Numbered from the stretch's first letter, positions 1 through 8,816 are shown. The stretch is 64,000 nt of DNA from Pseudomonas nitroreducens (GCF_014204515.1 NZ_JACHLI010000003.1:314712-378711); one strand, 5' to 3'. Notes: generated from the sequence alone by a model not told the origin. Made by a program: numbers and translations.

Positions 1-886
1 CGATGCCCTGCAAGCCGAGGAAGCTCGCGCCATTGTGCTGCGAGGGCGTGAGGTCGCCACGCAGCCGGCGCAGGAACGGCATCGCCATCAGACCGACCGC
101 CTTGGCCGGCAGGCTGGAGCGGAACAGCTCTTCCAGGCGCGCGGCGACCATGGCCGCCAGCCCTTCGCTGGACTTGAGCAGGATGTTGCCGACGAAACCG
201 TCGCAGACCACCACGTCGGCCAGGCCGCGATACAGGCCATCGCCTTCGATATAGCCGATGTAGTTCACTCCACGCGCCTGCTGCAGCAGGCTGGCGGCCA
301 GCTTGACCTGCTGGTTGCCCTTGATGTCTTCGGTGCCGACGTTCAGCAGAGCGACCCTGGGATTGCTCTTGCCAAGTGCCTCCGCCGCCACCGCGCCCAT
401 GACGGCGAACTGGTAGAGATGCTCGGCACTGCAATCGACGTTGGCGCCCAGGTCGAGCAGATGGCAGTGGCCGGTCTGCGTCGGCACGGCCGTCACCATC
501 GCCGGACGATCGATGCCCGGCAGGGTCTTGAGCAGGTAGCGAGAGAGCGCCATCAGCGCACCGGTATTCCCGGCACTGACGCAGGCATGGGCCTTGCCAT
601 CACGAACCAGTTCGAGGGCAACACGCATGGAGGAATCGGGCTTGCCACGCAACGCCTGGGACGGACGCTCGTCCATCGTGATGATTTCACTGGCGTGGTG
701 AACGTGAAGACGCTGGCGCTCGACCGCAGAAAGGCCGCGCAGCTGTTCTTCTATCTGGGGAGCTTGGCCGACAAGGACCAGCTGGAGGGAAGCATATTCG
801 GCCAGAAAGGAAATGCAGGCCGGAACAATGCAGTGGGGACCGTAGTCCCCACCCATTGCATCAATCGCGATGATTGGTGCGGACAA
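1..886 (-). CDS. plsX: Phosphate acyltransferase PlsX (partial, 3' end outside window)
   Basis: PlsX makes acyl-phosphate from acyl-ACP, the first step feeding PlsY in phospholipid synthesis. It is a peripheral membrane enzyme. About 295 codons are visible and the C-terminus lies beyond base 1. The N-terminus reads SAPIIAIDAMGGDYGP, the family signature, and SAGNTGALMA and GFVGNILLKSSEG follow. No ATG fits. The start is best read as TTG at 886-884, three bases after the rpmF stop, with GACGAG at the rpmF end as a possible ribosome site. The first in-frame ATG lies inside the conserved IDAMGG motif and would truncate the protein. It follows yceD and rpmF on the same strand, the usual gammaproteobacterial order. 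Identity is certain and the start fairly so. Confidence 0.93.
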   Translation of the reverse strand, partial: MSAPIIAIDAMGGDYGPHCIVPACISFLAEYASLQLVLVGQAPQIEEQLRGLSAVERQRLHVHHASEIITMDERPSQALRGKPDSSMRVALELVRDGKAHACVSAGNTGALMALSRYLLKTLPGIDRPAMVTAVPTQTGHCHLLDLGANVDCSAEHLYQFAVMGAVAAEALGKSNPRVALLNVGTEDIKGNQQVKLAASLLQQARGVNYIGYIEGDGLYRGLADVVVCDGFVGNILLKSSEGLAAMVAARLEELFRSSLPAKAVGLMAMPFLRRLRGDLTPSQHNGASFLGLQGI

Positions 887-889
887 AGA

Positions 890-1072
890 TTACTCGTCAG
901 AGCCTTTGTCTACGACCTTGCGGCCGCGATAGAAACCGTCCGGGGAGACGTGGTGGCGCAGGTGAACTTCACCAGTGCTCTTTTCCACGGACAGAGCGCT
1001 CGCGTCCAGGGCATCGTGCGAACGACGCATGTCACGAGCGGAACGGGATTTTTTGTTCTGCTGAACAGCCAT
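890..1072 (-). CDS. rpmF: 50S ribosomal protein L32
   Basis: This 60-residue basic protein begins AVQQNKKSRSARDMRRSHD, typical of L32, a component of the large ribosomal subunit. The cysteine pairs of the zinc-binding L32 form are absent, so this is the zinc-independent type. It lies 13 bases after yceD and just before plsX on the same strand, an operon conserved across Proteobacteria that ties ribosome and lipid synthesis together. Its last codons probably hold the ribosome site for the TTG start of plsX. Confidence 0.97.
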   Translation of the reverse strand: MAVQQNKKSRSARDMRRSHDALDASALSVEKSTGEVHLRHHVSPDGFYRGRKVVDKGSDE

Positions 1073-1085
1073 GATTGATTAACTC

Positions 1086-1616
1086 CTAAACGTTTGGGTC
1101 ACGCTTCAACTGCGCCAGTACGCTGAACGGATTGGGCCGCTCTTCGACGTTCTCGCTCGGTTCGGGCGCTGTAGCGTATCCCACCGGCTGCTGGCAATCC
1201 TCAGGGTCATGGACCGGCACGATGGGCAAGGCGAGCAGCAACTCGTCCTCGGCCAGCGAGGTCAGGTCGATGGGGTCATCCCCCACTTCCAGCGCATCGT
1301 AGCCACTGGGCAGATCATCGATCGACTTGCCTTCCGGAATGATGACGTAATCATACGCACCACCCACATGGAAGTTGGCCGGCTCGAGACAGCGCTGGCA
1401 TACCATGCTCACCTCGGCGTCGAGTTCGACGTGCATGACCGCCAGCTTCTGCTGATCACGGAAGAAGGAAAACTTCGCGTGAACATCGCCGTCACTGCTG
1501 GTCAGTTGCTCGCTGAGACGTGTCATCTTGGCGATCGGCAGCACACCCTCGAGGGTGGCGGCGCGCTCTACCAATTTGCGCGGATCAACGTGAGGTGGTA
1601 TCGGTCCATTCAACAT
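1086..1616 (-). CDS. yceD: YceD family protein (DUF177), 23S rRNA accumulation protein
   Basis: A 176-residue DUF177 protein. Members in E. coli and plants are reported to be needed for normal 23S rRNA levels; the mechanism is not settled. The family signature VSMVCQRCLEP, with a CxxC pair, is present, and the C-terminus is acidic, as usual. I start at the ATG at 1616 (MLNGPIPPHVDPRKL), the form recalled for Pseudomonas. An in-frame ATG eight codons upstream (1640) adds residues unlike the family. It is the first gene of the yceD-rpmF-plsX operon and is divergent from maf across about 110 bases. Confidence 0.9.
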   Translation of the reverse strand: MLNGPIPPHVDPRKLVERAATLEGVLPIAKMTRLSEQLTSSDGDVHAKFSFFRDQQKLAVMHVELDAEVSMVCQRCLEPANFHVGGAYDYVIIPEGKSIDDLPSGYDALEVGDDPIDLTSLAEDELLLALPIVPVHDPEDCQQPVGYATAPEPSENVEERPNPFSVLAQLKRDPNV

Positions 1617-1728
1617 AAGCGCGCCATTATAGGGATGCACCCGAAGCTGTCAAAGGAAATTAGCCATAAACCGCTGTATGGACAGCCCTTTTCGCTAGAA
1701 TCAGCACGACGCTCCGAAGGAATTCTCC

Positions 1729-2307
1729 ATGCTACCCCTGATCCTTGCTTCCAGCTCGCCCTATCGCCGCGAACTGCTGCAGCGCCTGCGCCTGCCATTC
1801 GAATGCGCCAGCCCCGATATCGATGAAACCCCGCTGCCCGGCGAAAGCGCCGAGCAACTGGTGCGCCGACTGGCGGAAAGCAAGGCGCGCGCTCTGGCGA
1901 AGCGCTTTCCCGCACACCTGATCATCGGCTCGGACCAGGCCGCGGTGAACGGCGAACGCATCCTCGGCAAACCCCACGACATCGAGCGCGCCACCGAACA
2001 GTTGCTGGTCGCCAGCGGGCACAGCGTCAGCTTCCTCACCGGCCTGTGCCTGCTGAACAGCCAGACCGGCGAGGCCAGGGTCGACTGCATCCCTTTTACC
2101 GTGCATTTCCGCGAGCTCGATGAAGCGCGCATCCGCCGCTATCTCGAAGCCGAGAAACCATTCGACTGCGCCGGCAGCTTCAAGGCCGAAGGCCTGGGCG
2201 TCAGCCTGTTCCGCCGCACCGAAGGCGATGACGCTACCAGCCTGGTCGGCCTGCCGCTGATCCGCCTGGTGGACATGCTGCTCGCCGAACAGGTGCCCAT
2301 CCCCTGA
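1729..2307 (+). CDS. yceF: Maf family nucleotide pyrophosphatase (YceF type, 7-methyl-GTP)
   Basis: Maf proteins hydrolyse non-canonical nucleoside triphosphates to monophosphates. The YceF branch prefers 7-methyl-GTP. The 192 residues show the N-terminal ILASSSPYRRELL nucleotide-binding motif, the E(S/A)KA block, IIGSDQ with the catalytic Asp near residue 70, and the C-terminal SLVGLPL motif. The length is normal. An AAGGA-type ribosome site precedes the ATG. It is divergent from yceD-rpmF-plsX, as in other Pseudomonas, and faces sppA across a shared terminator. I infer the YceF rather than YhdE assignment from neighbourhood and motif details. Confidence 0.9.
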   Translation: MLPLILASSSPYRRELLQRLRLPFECASPDIDETPLPGESAEQLVRRLAESKARALAKRFPAHLIIGSDQAAVNGERILGKPHDIERATEQLLVASGHSVSFLTGLCLLNSQTGEARVDCIPFTVHFRELDEARIRRYLEAEKPFDCAGSFKAEGLGVSLFRRTEGDDATSLVGLPLIRLVDMLLAEQVPIP

Positions 2308-2340
2308 AACAGAAAGCCTGACGACAGAAACCGAAATGCA

Positions 2341-2364
2341 AAGGCCCGGCAATCGCCGGGCCTT
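2341..2364. terminator. Bidirectional terminator between maf and sppA
   Basis: An eight-to-nine-pair hairpin (AAGGCCCGGC / GCCGGGCCTT, short AATC loop) is followed by a T-rich stretch on the plus strand. It sits between the convergent ends of maf and sppA. Confidence 0.85.
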
Positions 2365-2388
2365 TTCCTTCCTTATATAAGGAAGGCT

Positions 2389-3384
2389 TCAGCGCAGGGC
2401 CGGGCCCTGGAAGCCCATCCACAACGCCATGTGCTCGGCAACGCTGGCGCCCAGCTTCTTGGCGAAGCGATCGAAAGGTGAATCCTGCACGGTGTAGTCG
2501 ACGATTTCCTTTTCCTTGACGATCTCGCGCGCGACGTAGCTGGTGCTGCCCAGGCCGTCGATCAACCCCAGCTGCAGCGCCTGCTCGCCAGACCAGATCA
2601 GCCCGGAGAACAGCTCCGGATGGTCCTTGTCCTTCAGGCGATCGCCACGCCCCTTCTTCACGCTGTCGATGAACTGCTTGTGGGTGACATCCAGCACCTG
2701 CTGCCAGAACGCGGTCTCATCCGCTTTCGGCGGCTGGAACGGATCGAGGAAGGCCTTGTGCTCGCCAGAGGTATAGAGGCGGCGATCCACACCCAGCTTT
2801 TCCATGGTGCCGACGAAGCCGAAAGTGGCCGCGGTCACGCCGATGGAGCCCACCAGGCTGGCCTTGTCGGCATAGATCTGGTCGGCAGCGCTGGCAATGT
2901 AATAGGCGCCGGATGCCCCGAGATCGCTGATGACCGCGTAGACCTTGATATCCGGATGCTCACCGCGCAGGCGCTTGATTTCATCGTAGATATAGCCCGA
3001 CTGCACCGGACTGCCGCCCGGGCTGTTGATGCGCAGGATGATGCCCTTGGTGCCCGCATCCTCGAAAGCCGCGCGCAGCGCGCCGACGATATTGTCCGCA
3101 CTGGCCGCCTCATTGTCGGCGATCATGCCCTTCACCTCGACCATCGCCGTGTGACTGGCGCCACGCGAAGCGGACTTGGACAGACCACTGAACGGACTGA
3201 ACAGTGCCAGCGCGCCAAACAGGTAAACGAAGGTCAGCAGCTTGAAGAAAATCCCCCAGCGGCGCGACCGCCGTTGCTCCTGCACACCTGCCAGCACCGC
3301 CTTCTCCAGCAGCTTCCAGCTCTTGTCATCAGCCGCTGCCGACTGAACTGCCCTGCTATCGTCCGCCTTCCATTCATCCGACAT
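2389..3384 (-). CDS. sppA: Signal peptide peptidase SppA-type S49 peptidase
   Basis: A 331-residue inner-membrane serine peptidase that degrades leftover signal peptides. A soluble, charged N-terminus precedes a single membrane segment at about residues 43-62, then the S49 domain. It has the short, single-domain 36K form rather than the tandem E. coli form. The Ser/Lys dyad is probably S148 (in GASGAYY) and K200 (in SGEHKAF). The 52-residue spacing matches that recalled for Bacillus SppA. The start codon overlaps the TGA of the upstream HAD gene by one base (TGATG), so the two are translationally coupled in the rluC operon. Confidence 0.93.
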   Translation of the reverse strand: MSDEWKADDSRAVQSAAADDKSWKLLEKAVLAGVQEQRRSRRWGIFFKLLTFVYLFGALALFSPFSGLSKSASRGASHTAMVEVKGMIADNEAASADNIVGALRAAFEDAGTKGIILRINSPGGSPVQSGYIYDEIKRLRGEHPDIKVYAVISDLGASGAYYIASAADQIYADKASLVGSIGVTAATFGFVGTMEKLGVDRRLYTSGEHKAFLDPFQPPKADETAFWQQVLDVTHKQFIDSVKKGRGDRLKDKDHPELFSGLIWSGEQALQLGLIDGLGSTSYVAREIVKEKEIVDYTVQDSPFDRFAKKLGASVAEHMALWMGFQGPALR

Positions 3385-4070
3385 CAGTTACCCACCTCAA
3401 GCTGCGGTTTCACCGAGCGCCTGGCCAACCAGGCGCGCAATTCATTGAAATGCCCCACTTCCAGCGCCGGAGCATACTCGCGAAGGATATCCAGCGACTG
3501 TGCACCGTAACCCACCGCCACCGAATCCATCCCGGCGCGGCGCGCCATCTCCAGATCGAACGGCGAGTCACCCACCATCAGCGCATCGCGGGCATCGACC
3601 CGGCAGTGCTCGAGAATCTCGTGCAGCATGCGCGGATCCGGCTTGCTCGCCGACTCGTCGGCGGCACGGGTGATATCGAAGAAATCGGTCCAGCCCTGCC
3701 CCGCCAGCACGCGATCCAGCCCACGGCGGTTCTTGCCGGTAGCCACCGCCAGTTGGTAACCCGCAGCGCGAAACTCCACCATCGCCTCGGCCACACCCGG
3801 GAACAACGGCGAAGGCTGCACCTCCAGGCTCAGGTAGTGATTGCCGTAGTCGAGACGGAAGCGATCCAGCGGCTCGCCGTCCACCACCTCGAGATACAGG
3901 GTCTGGATGGCTTCCGGCAGACCGAGCCCGATGATGCCCTTGATCGCCGCATCGCTGCGTTCAGGGAGGCCGGAATTGACCGCCGCCACGCGCATGGCCT
4001 CGACGATACGACCGATGGAATCCACCAGCGTGCCATCCCAGTCGAAGATCAGCAGGGAATACTCACGCAT
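3384..4070 (-). CDS. HAD-superfamily phosphatase, phosphoglycolate phosphatase-like
   Basis: A 228-residue HAD hydrolase. Motif I is FDWDGTLVDS (nucleophile Asp and acid/base Asp), motif II is VATGK, and motifs III/IV are KPDP and VGDSPFDLEMA. The cap is of the alpha-helical C1 type. Such enzymes dephosphorylate small phosphometabolites; the true substrate cannot be read from sequence. The ATG at 4070 lies eight bases inside the end of rluC. Upstream in-frame codons give a nonsense, arginine-rich extension antisense in character, so I reject the longer form. It is the middle gene of rluC - HAD - sppA, as in other Pseudomonas. Confidence 0.9.
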   Translation of the reverse strand: MREYSLLIFDWDGTLVDSIGRIVEAMRVAAVNSGLPERSDAAIKGIIGLGLPEAIQTLYLEVVDGEPLDRFRLDYGNHYLSLEVQPSPLFPGVAEAMVEFRAAGYQLAVATGKNRRGLDRVLAGQGWTDFFDITRAADESASKPDPRMLHEILEHCRVDARDALMVGDSPFDLEMARRAGMDSVAVGYGAQSLDILREYAPALEVGHFNELRAWLARRSVKPQLEVGN

Positions 4071-5019
4071 CCAGACGCTCCACGGTGCGCTGCCAGACCT
4101 CGTCCACTGGCGCTTCCAGCTCCAGCACCGCGCCATCGGGCAGCGGCACGCGCAGGTAAGCCGAATGCAGGAACAGGCGCTTGCCGCCCAGCTCGCGGAT
4201 TTCGCGGGAGAAATCTTCATCGCCGTACTTGGGATCGCCAGCGATGGAGTGGCCGGCGTGCTTGGCGTGCACGCGAATCTGGTGGGTGCGCCCGGTGATC
4301 GGCCGCGCCTCCACCAGGGTGGCGAAGTCACCGAAGCGGCGCAGCACCTTGAACTCGGTCAGCGCTTCCTTACCCTCGGGATTCACTTCCACCACGCGTT
4401 CGCCGGAGCGCAGGTTGTTCTTCAGCAGCGGCACGGCGATCTGTTTCTTCGCTGCCGGCCAGTTGCCGCGCACCAGGGCGTGATAACGCTTGTCGACGAT
4501 ACGCTCGCCACGCAGGGCGTCGTGCAGGTGGCGCAGCATGCTGCGCTTCTTGGCGATCATCAGCAGGCCGGAGGTATCGCGGTCCAGGCGGTGCACCAGC
4601 TCCAGGTCCTTGCACTCCGGACGCAACTGGCGGAAAGCCTCGATGACCCCGTAGTTCAGGCCGCTGCCGCCATGCACGGCGATACCGGTGGGCTTGTTCA
4701 CCACGATCAGTGCCTTGTCCTCGAAGACGATGGACGCCTCCAGGCGCTCCAGCAGGCCCTGGGCCAGCGGCACCGGCTCGTCGCGCTCGGCCAGGCGCAG
4801 CGGCGGAACGCGGATCACATCGCCCGCCTGCAGCTTGTACTCGGGCTTGATACGTCCTTTATTCACCCGTACTTCGCCCTTGCGCAGGATGCGATAGATC
4901 AGCGTCTTGGGCACGCCCTTGAGCTGGGTACGGAGGAAATTGTCGATGCGTTGGCCGGCATACTCCGGCGCGACTTCAAGCAGCTGGACGCCGGAAGTCG
5001 GAGGGGCGGGATTAGTCAT
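4063..5019 (-). CDS. rluC: 23S rRNA pseudouridine synthase RluC
   Basis: RluC converts uridines 955, 2504 and 2580 (E. coli numbering) of 23S rRNA to pseudouridine. The 318 residues comprise an N-terminal S4 RNA-binding domain (about 20-80, RIDNFLR...VRVNKGRIKPEY) and the RluA-type catalytic domain with HRLDRDTSG, where D146 is the catalytic Asp. GRTHQIRVH and the C-terminal RLFLHS motif are also present. Length is normal. It is divergent from rne with 587 bases between the starts, a pairing conserved in gammaproteobacteria, and its 3' end overlaps the HAD gene. Confidence 0.95.
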   Translation of the reverse strand: MTNPAPPTSGVQLLEVAPEYAGQRIDNFLRTQLKGVPKTLIYRILRKGEVRVNKGRIKPEYKLQAGDVIRVPPLRLAERDEPVPLAQGLLERLEASIVFEDKALIVVNKPTGIAVHGGSGLNYGVIEAFRQLRPECKDLELVHRLDRDTSGLLMIAKKRSMLRHLHDALRGERIVDKRYHALVRGNWPAAKKQIAVPLLKNNLRSGERVVEVNPEGKEALTEFKVLRRFGDFATLVEARPITGRTHQIRVHAKHAGHSIAGDPKYGDEDFSREIRELGGKRLFLHSAYLRVPLPDGAVLELEAPVDEVWQRTVERLDA

Positions 5020-5047
5020 CCGTCCATAATATCAATTTTTCATTCAA

Positions 5048-5076
5048 TTGAAGCACTTAATCATTGCTGCTATATT
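5048..5076 (+). promoter_or_regulatory. Putative sigma-70 promoter of rne
   Basis: TTGAAG (5048-5053) and TATATT (5071-5076) are separated by 17 bases. Transcription from about 5083 would give a leader of some 520 nt before rne. This is motif reading only. Confidence 0.55.
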
Positions 5077-5082
5077 CGGGAG

Positions 5083-5606
5083 GCCGCCAAAAGTGGCCAG
5101 GCCTGCGGATGATCGCGTAATCGCCATCCCCAACCGCCTGCAAACACATTGAATGGACACGAGGCAGTCCCCGGAAGCGTTGCAACGGCCCGAGCGATTC
5201 TCGCGCCGACAGCGCCTCGAAACCCAGGCCTTCAGACATGACCACGGCAGCCAAGGTCGCCGTGATAAAAGCCAACCCCGCTCCCGGATTCAGCGAGTGG
5301 CACCCGGCTCTTAAGGGAAATGTGCAGGGCGGAGATGCACAACTGTCGGATTGCGTTGCCTTCATGCCTCCATGCCTTGAACGTAGACGCACTATATCGT
5401 CCGCATCTGACAGCCAATTCCTCCTCCTGATGAATGCTTGTTCTGACAAAACAAGCAGGAAACGTAGTCGCGGCACAGCAGATACTTCCTGCTGCCGCTG
5501 GACACGGGAACGGTCCGCCGTTCCTGAGTACGTGCCTTAGCACCGACCGTGAGAGTCGTGTGTGCCGATCGCCGTTTCCGGTGGCCCCGGAAACCATTGG
5601 TACTAC
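5083..5606 (+). promoter_or_regulatory. Long 5' leader of rne
   Basis: About 520 bases without a credible gene lie between the putative promoter and the rne ATG. In enterobacteria a structured rne leader lets RNase E cleave its own mRNA and so autoregulate; I infer the same role here from position and length. The clearest element is an eight-pair GC-rich hairpin at 5574-5594 (GTTTCCGG / CCGGAAAC), 12 bases before the start codon. Short open frames in both directions within the leader have atypical composition and no family features, so I do not call them genes. Confidence 0.6.
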
Positions 5607-8600
5607 ATGAAAAGAATGCTGATCAACGCAACTCAACCCGAAGAGTTGCGTGTAGCGCTGGTAGACGGCCAACGCCTGTTCGACCTGGACATCGAGTCCG
5701 GCGCGCGCGAACAGAAGAAGGCCAACATCTACAAAGGCCGCATCACCCGCATCGAGCCGAGCCTCGAAGCCGCATTCGTCGACTTCGGCGCCGAACGCCA
5801 CGGCTTCCTCCCCCTCAAAGAAATCTCCCGCGAGTACTTCAAGAAGAACCCTGAAGGCCGCATCAACATCAAGGACGTCCTGAGCGAAGGCCAGGAAGTC
5901 ATCGTCCAGGTCGAGAAAGAAGAGCGTGGCAACAAGGGCGCCGCCCTGACCACCTTCATCAGCCTCGCCGGCCGTTACCTGGTGCTCATGCCCAACAACC
6001 CGCGCGCCGGTGGCATCTCCCGCCGCATCGAGGGTGAAGAACGCAACGAACTGCGCGAAGCCCTGAACGGCCTGACCGTTCCCGGCGACATGGGCCTGAT
6101 CGTCCGCACCGCGGGCCTGGGCCGCAGCTCCGAAGAGCTGCAATGGGACCTGGACTACCTGCTGCAACTGTGGGGCGCCATCAAGGAAGCCTCCGGCGAG
6201 CGCAGCGGCCCGTTCCTGATCTACCAGGAAAGCAACGTCATCATCCGCGCCATCCGCGACTACCTGCGCCAGGACATCGGCGAAGTGCTGATCGACAGCA
6301 TCGACGCCCAGGAAGAAGCGCTGAACTTCATCCGCCAGGTCATGCCGCAGTACGCGAGCAAGGTGAAGCTGTACCAGGACAGCGTTCCGCTGTTCAACCG
6401 CTTCCAGATCGAGAGCCAGATCGAAACCGCCTTCCAGCGCGAAGTGAAACTGCCTTCGGGCGGCTCCATTGTCATCGACCCGACCGAGGCCCTGGTGTCC
6501 ATCGACATCAACTCGGCGCGCGCCACCAAGGGCGGCGACATCGAGGAAACCGCGCTGCAGACCAACCTGGAAGCGGCCGAGGAAATCGCCCGTCAGCTGC
6601 GTCTGCGTGACATCGGCGGCCTGATCGTCATCGACTTCATCGACATGACCCCGGCAAAGAACCAGCGCGCCGTGGAAGAACGTGTCCGCGAAGCCCTGGA
6701 AGCCGACCGCGCCCGCGTACAGGTCGGCCGCATCTCGCGCTTCGGCCTGCTGGAAATGTCCCGTCAGCGCCTGCGTCCGTCCCTGGGCGAGACCAGCGGC
6801 ATCGTCTGCCCGCGCTGCAACGGCCAGGGCATCATCCGTGACGTCGAATCCCTGTCGCTGGCCATCCTGCGCCTGATCGAGGAAGAAGCCCTGAAAGACC
6901 GCACCGCCGAAGTTCGTGCGCGCGTGCCGTTCCAGGTTGCCGCCTTCCTGCTCAACGAGAAGCGCAACGCCATCACCAAGATCGAGCTGCGCACCCGTGC
7001 GCGCATCTTCATCCTGCCGGACGACCACCTGGAAACCCCGCACTTCGAAGTCCAGCGCCTGCGCGACGACAACCCCGAACTGCTGTCCGGCCACGCCAGC
7101 TACGAGATGGCCCCGGAAGAGCACGAGGAAGTCCAGCCGGTCAGCGCCACCCGCACCCTGGTTCGCCAGGAAGCCGCAGTGAAGACCGTTTCCCCGCAGA
7201 CCCCTGCCCCGCAGCAGACCGCCGCTGAAGCACCGGTCGCCGTTGAAGCCACCAAGCCGATGCCCGAGCCGAGCCTGTTCCAGGGCCTGGTGAAGTCGCT
7301 GGTGGGCCTGTTCGCCGGCAGCAAGCCGGAACCGACCCCGGCTGCCGCCGAGAAGCCGGCCACCGAGCGCAGCGAAGGCCAGGGCGAGCGTCGCAACGGC
7401 CGTCAGCAGAACCGTCGCCGTGACGGTCGCGACGGCAGTCGTCGTGATGACGAGCGTAAGGAGCGTGGCCGTCGCGATGAGCGTGGCGAGCGCGCCGAGC
7501 GTCCTGCCCGCGAAGAGCGTCAGCCCCGTGAAGAGCGTGCCGAGCGCCAGCCGCGCGAAGAGCGTCAGCCCCGTGAAGACCGCCAACCGCGCGAAGAGCG
7601 TGCCGAGCGTCAACCGCGCGAGGAACGCCAGCCGCGTGAAGAGCGCGCCGAACGTCAGCCACGCGAGGAACGCCAACCGCGTGAAGAACGCGCTGAGCGC
7701 CAGCCGCGTGAAGAGCGTCAGCCCCGTGAAGAGCGTGGCGAGCGCGCCGAGCGTCAACCGCGTGAAGAACGCCAGCCGCGCGAAGAGCGTCAGCCTCGCG
7801 GTGAGCGTGGCGAGCGCACCGAGCGTCAGCCCCGTGAAGAGCGCCAGCCGCGCGAAGACCGTCAGGCTCGCGATGCCGCCGCCCTGGAAGCCGAAGAGCT
7901 GCCGAACGAGGAGCTGCTGGATCAACAGGACGACGAAGGCTCGGACGACGAGCGTCCGCGTCGCCGTTCCCGTGGCCAGCGCCGCCGCAGCAACCGCCGT
8001 GAGCGCCAGCGTGAAGCCGGTGTGGATGGCGTAGAAGGTGCCGAAAGCGAAGTGAGCAGCGCCGAAGGCAATGCCGATCAGGCCACCTCCGACACTCCGT
8101 CGCCGGCCGCCATGGTCGCTGCCGCCGCTGCCGCAGTCGCCGTTGCCGAAGCCACCACCGAGCAGGAGCAGCCCGCTGCCCAGGCTCAGGAAGAGGCGCA
8201 GCCGCTGGAATCCGGTGTGGTTGAAGCCGTGCGCACCGAAAGCGCCCTGGAACAGACCATCGAGTTCCTCGCCAAGCCCGCCGAACAGGCTGCCGAGCCG
8301 GTAGAAGCCGCTGCCAGCGAGATCGTTGAAGTGGCTGCTGTCGAGCCGACCGTCGCCGAAGTGGAGCCCACTCCGGCCGCCGAGACCGTGATCGAAGCCG
8401 TCGCCCAACTGGTCGAAGAGCCCAAGGTCGAAGCTCCGGTAGCTGCCGAAGAAGAAGCCCCGGCTGCTGCTCCGGCTGCCGCCGAAGACGCTGCCCCGGC
8501 CGTTCCGGCCAACGCCACCGGCCGTGCCTCCAACGACCCGCGCGAGCGTCGTCGCCAGGAACGCGCTGCCCGCGAAGCCGCCGCTGCTGCAGCCGCTGCC

Positions 8601-8816
8601 CCGCAGGTCGAGCAGGCTCCGGTAGCCGAAGCCGTGGTCGAAGAGACCGCAGCCGAGGAAGCTGAAGTCGTGGTCGAGCCGGCTGCCGAAGTAACCGCCG
8701 AGACTGTCGAGATCGAAGTGGTGAACGAGACTGCAGCTGTCGAGCAGGCTGAAGGCGACAAAGCCGAGAAGACCGAGGAAGAAGAAGGCTCCGTGGTGGA
8801 AAAACACCACAGCTGA
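5607..8816 (+). CDS. rne: Ribonuclease E
   Basis: The essential endoribonuclease of mRNA decay and rRNA/tRNA processing, and the scaffold of the degradosome. About 1069 residues. The N-terminal half has the S1 domain (about 35-120), the catalytic Asp pair D300 (SIDINSA) and D343 (VIDFIDM), and the zinc-link CPRCNGQG (C401, C404). The C-terminal scaffold is disordered: an amphipathic segment near 560, an Arg/Glu tract of REER-QP repeats at about 635-752, an Arg-rich block (PRRRSRGQRRRSNRR), a long Ala/Glu/Val region, and NDPR at 976-979 near the end. The start is MKRMLINATQPEE at 5607; an ATG 45 bases upstream adds an unrelated tail. It is divergent from rluC and a terminator follows directly. 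Confidence 0.97.
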   Translation: MKRMLINATQPEELRVALVDGQRLFDLDIESGAREQKKANIYKGRITRIEPSLEAAFVDFGAERHGFLPLKEISREYFKKNPEGRINIKDVLSEGQEVIVQVEKEERGNKGAALTTFISLAGRYLVLMPNNPRAGGISRRIEGEERNELREALNGLTVPGDMGLIVRTAGLGRSSEELQWDLDYLLQLWGAIKEASGERSGPFLIYQESNVIIRAIRDYLRQDIGEVLIDSIDAQEEALNFIRQVMPQYASKVKLYQDSVPLFNRFQIESQIETAFQREVKLPSGGSIVIDPTEALVSIDINSARATKGGDIEETALQTNLEAAEEIARQLRLRDIGGLIVIDFIDMTPAKNQRAVEERVREALEADRARVQVGRISRFGLLEMSRQRLRPSLGETSGIVCPRCNGQGIIRDVESLSLAILRLIEEEALKDRTAEVRARVPFQVAAFLLNEKRNAITKIELRTRARIFILPDDHLETPHFEVQRLRDDNPELLSGHASYEMAPEEHEEVQPVSATRTLVRQEAAVKTVSPQTPAPQQTAAEAPVAVEATKPMPEPSLFQGLVKSLVGLFAGSKPEPTPAAAEKPATERSEGQGERRNGRQQNRRRDGRDGSRRDDERKERGRRDERGERAERPAREERQPREERAERQPREERQPREDRQPREERAERQPREERQPREERAERQPREERQPREERAERQPREERQPREERGERAERQPREERQPREERQPRGERGERTERQPREERQPREDRQARDAAALEAEELPNEELLDQQDDEGSDDERPRRRSRGQRRRSNRRERQREAGVDGVEGAESEVSSAEGNADQATSDTPSPAAMVAAAAAAVAVAEATTEQEQPAAQAQEEAQPLESGVVEAVRTESALEQTIEFLAKPAEQAAEPVEAAASEIVEVAAVEPTVAEVEPTPAAETVIEAVAQLVEEPKVEAPVAAEEEAPAAAPAAAEDAAPAVPANATGRASNDPRERRRQERAAREAAAAAAAAPQVEQAPVAEAVVEETAAEEAEVVVEPAAEVTAETVEIEVVNETAAVEQAEGDKAEKTEEEEGSVVEKHHS
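7509..7862 (+). repeat. In-frame REER / QP codon repeat within rne
   Basis: About 354 bases of imperfect tandem repeat. It is built from 18-base modules encoding REERQP and 27-base modules encoding REERAERQP, with synonymous drift (CGC/CGT, GAA/GAG, CAG/CAA) between copies. By my count the protein has 13 REER, two REDR and one RGER motif over residues 635-752. Such arrays change length by slippage or recombination and could be misassembled from short reads. Confidence 0.9.

Noticed and set aside
5057..5540. Short open frames in the rne leader on both strands
   Set aside because: No recognisable ribosome site, signal or domain; the region is better explained as a leader.
5232..8810. A 1192-codon open frame antisense to rne
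   Set aside because: Low-complexity Leu/Ala/Gly/Phe sequence mirrored from the repeat and GC-rich codons of rne. No domain or start context.
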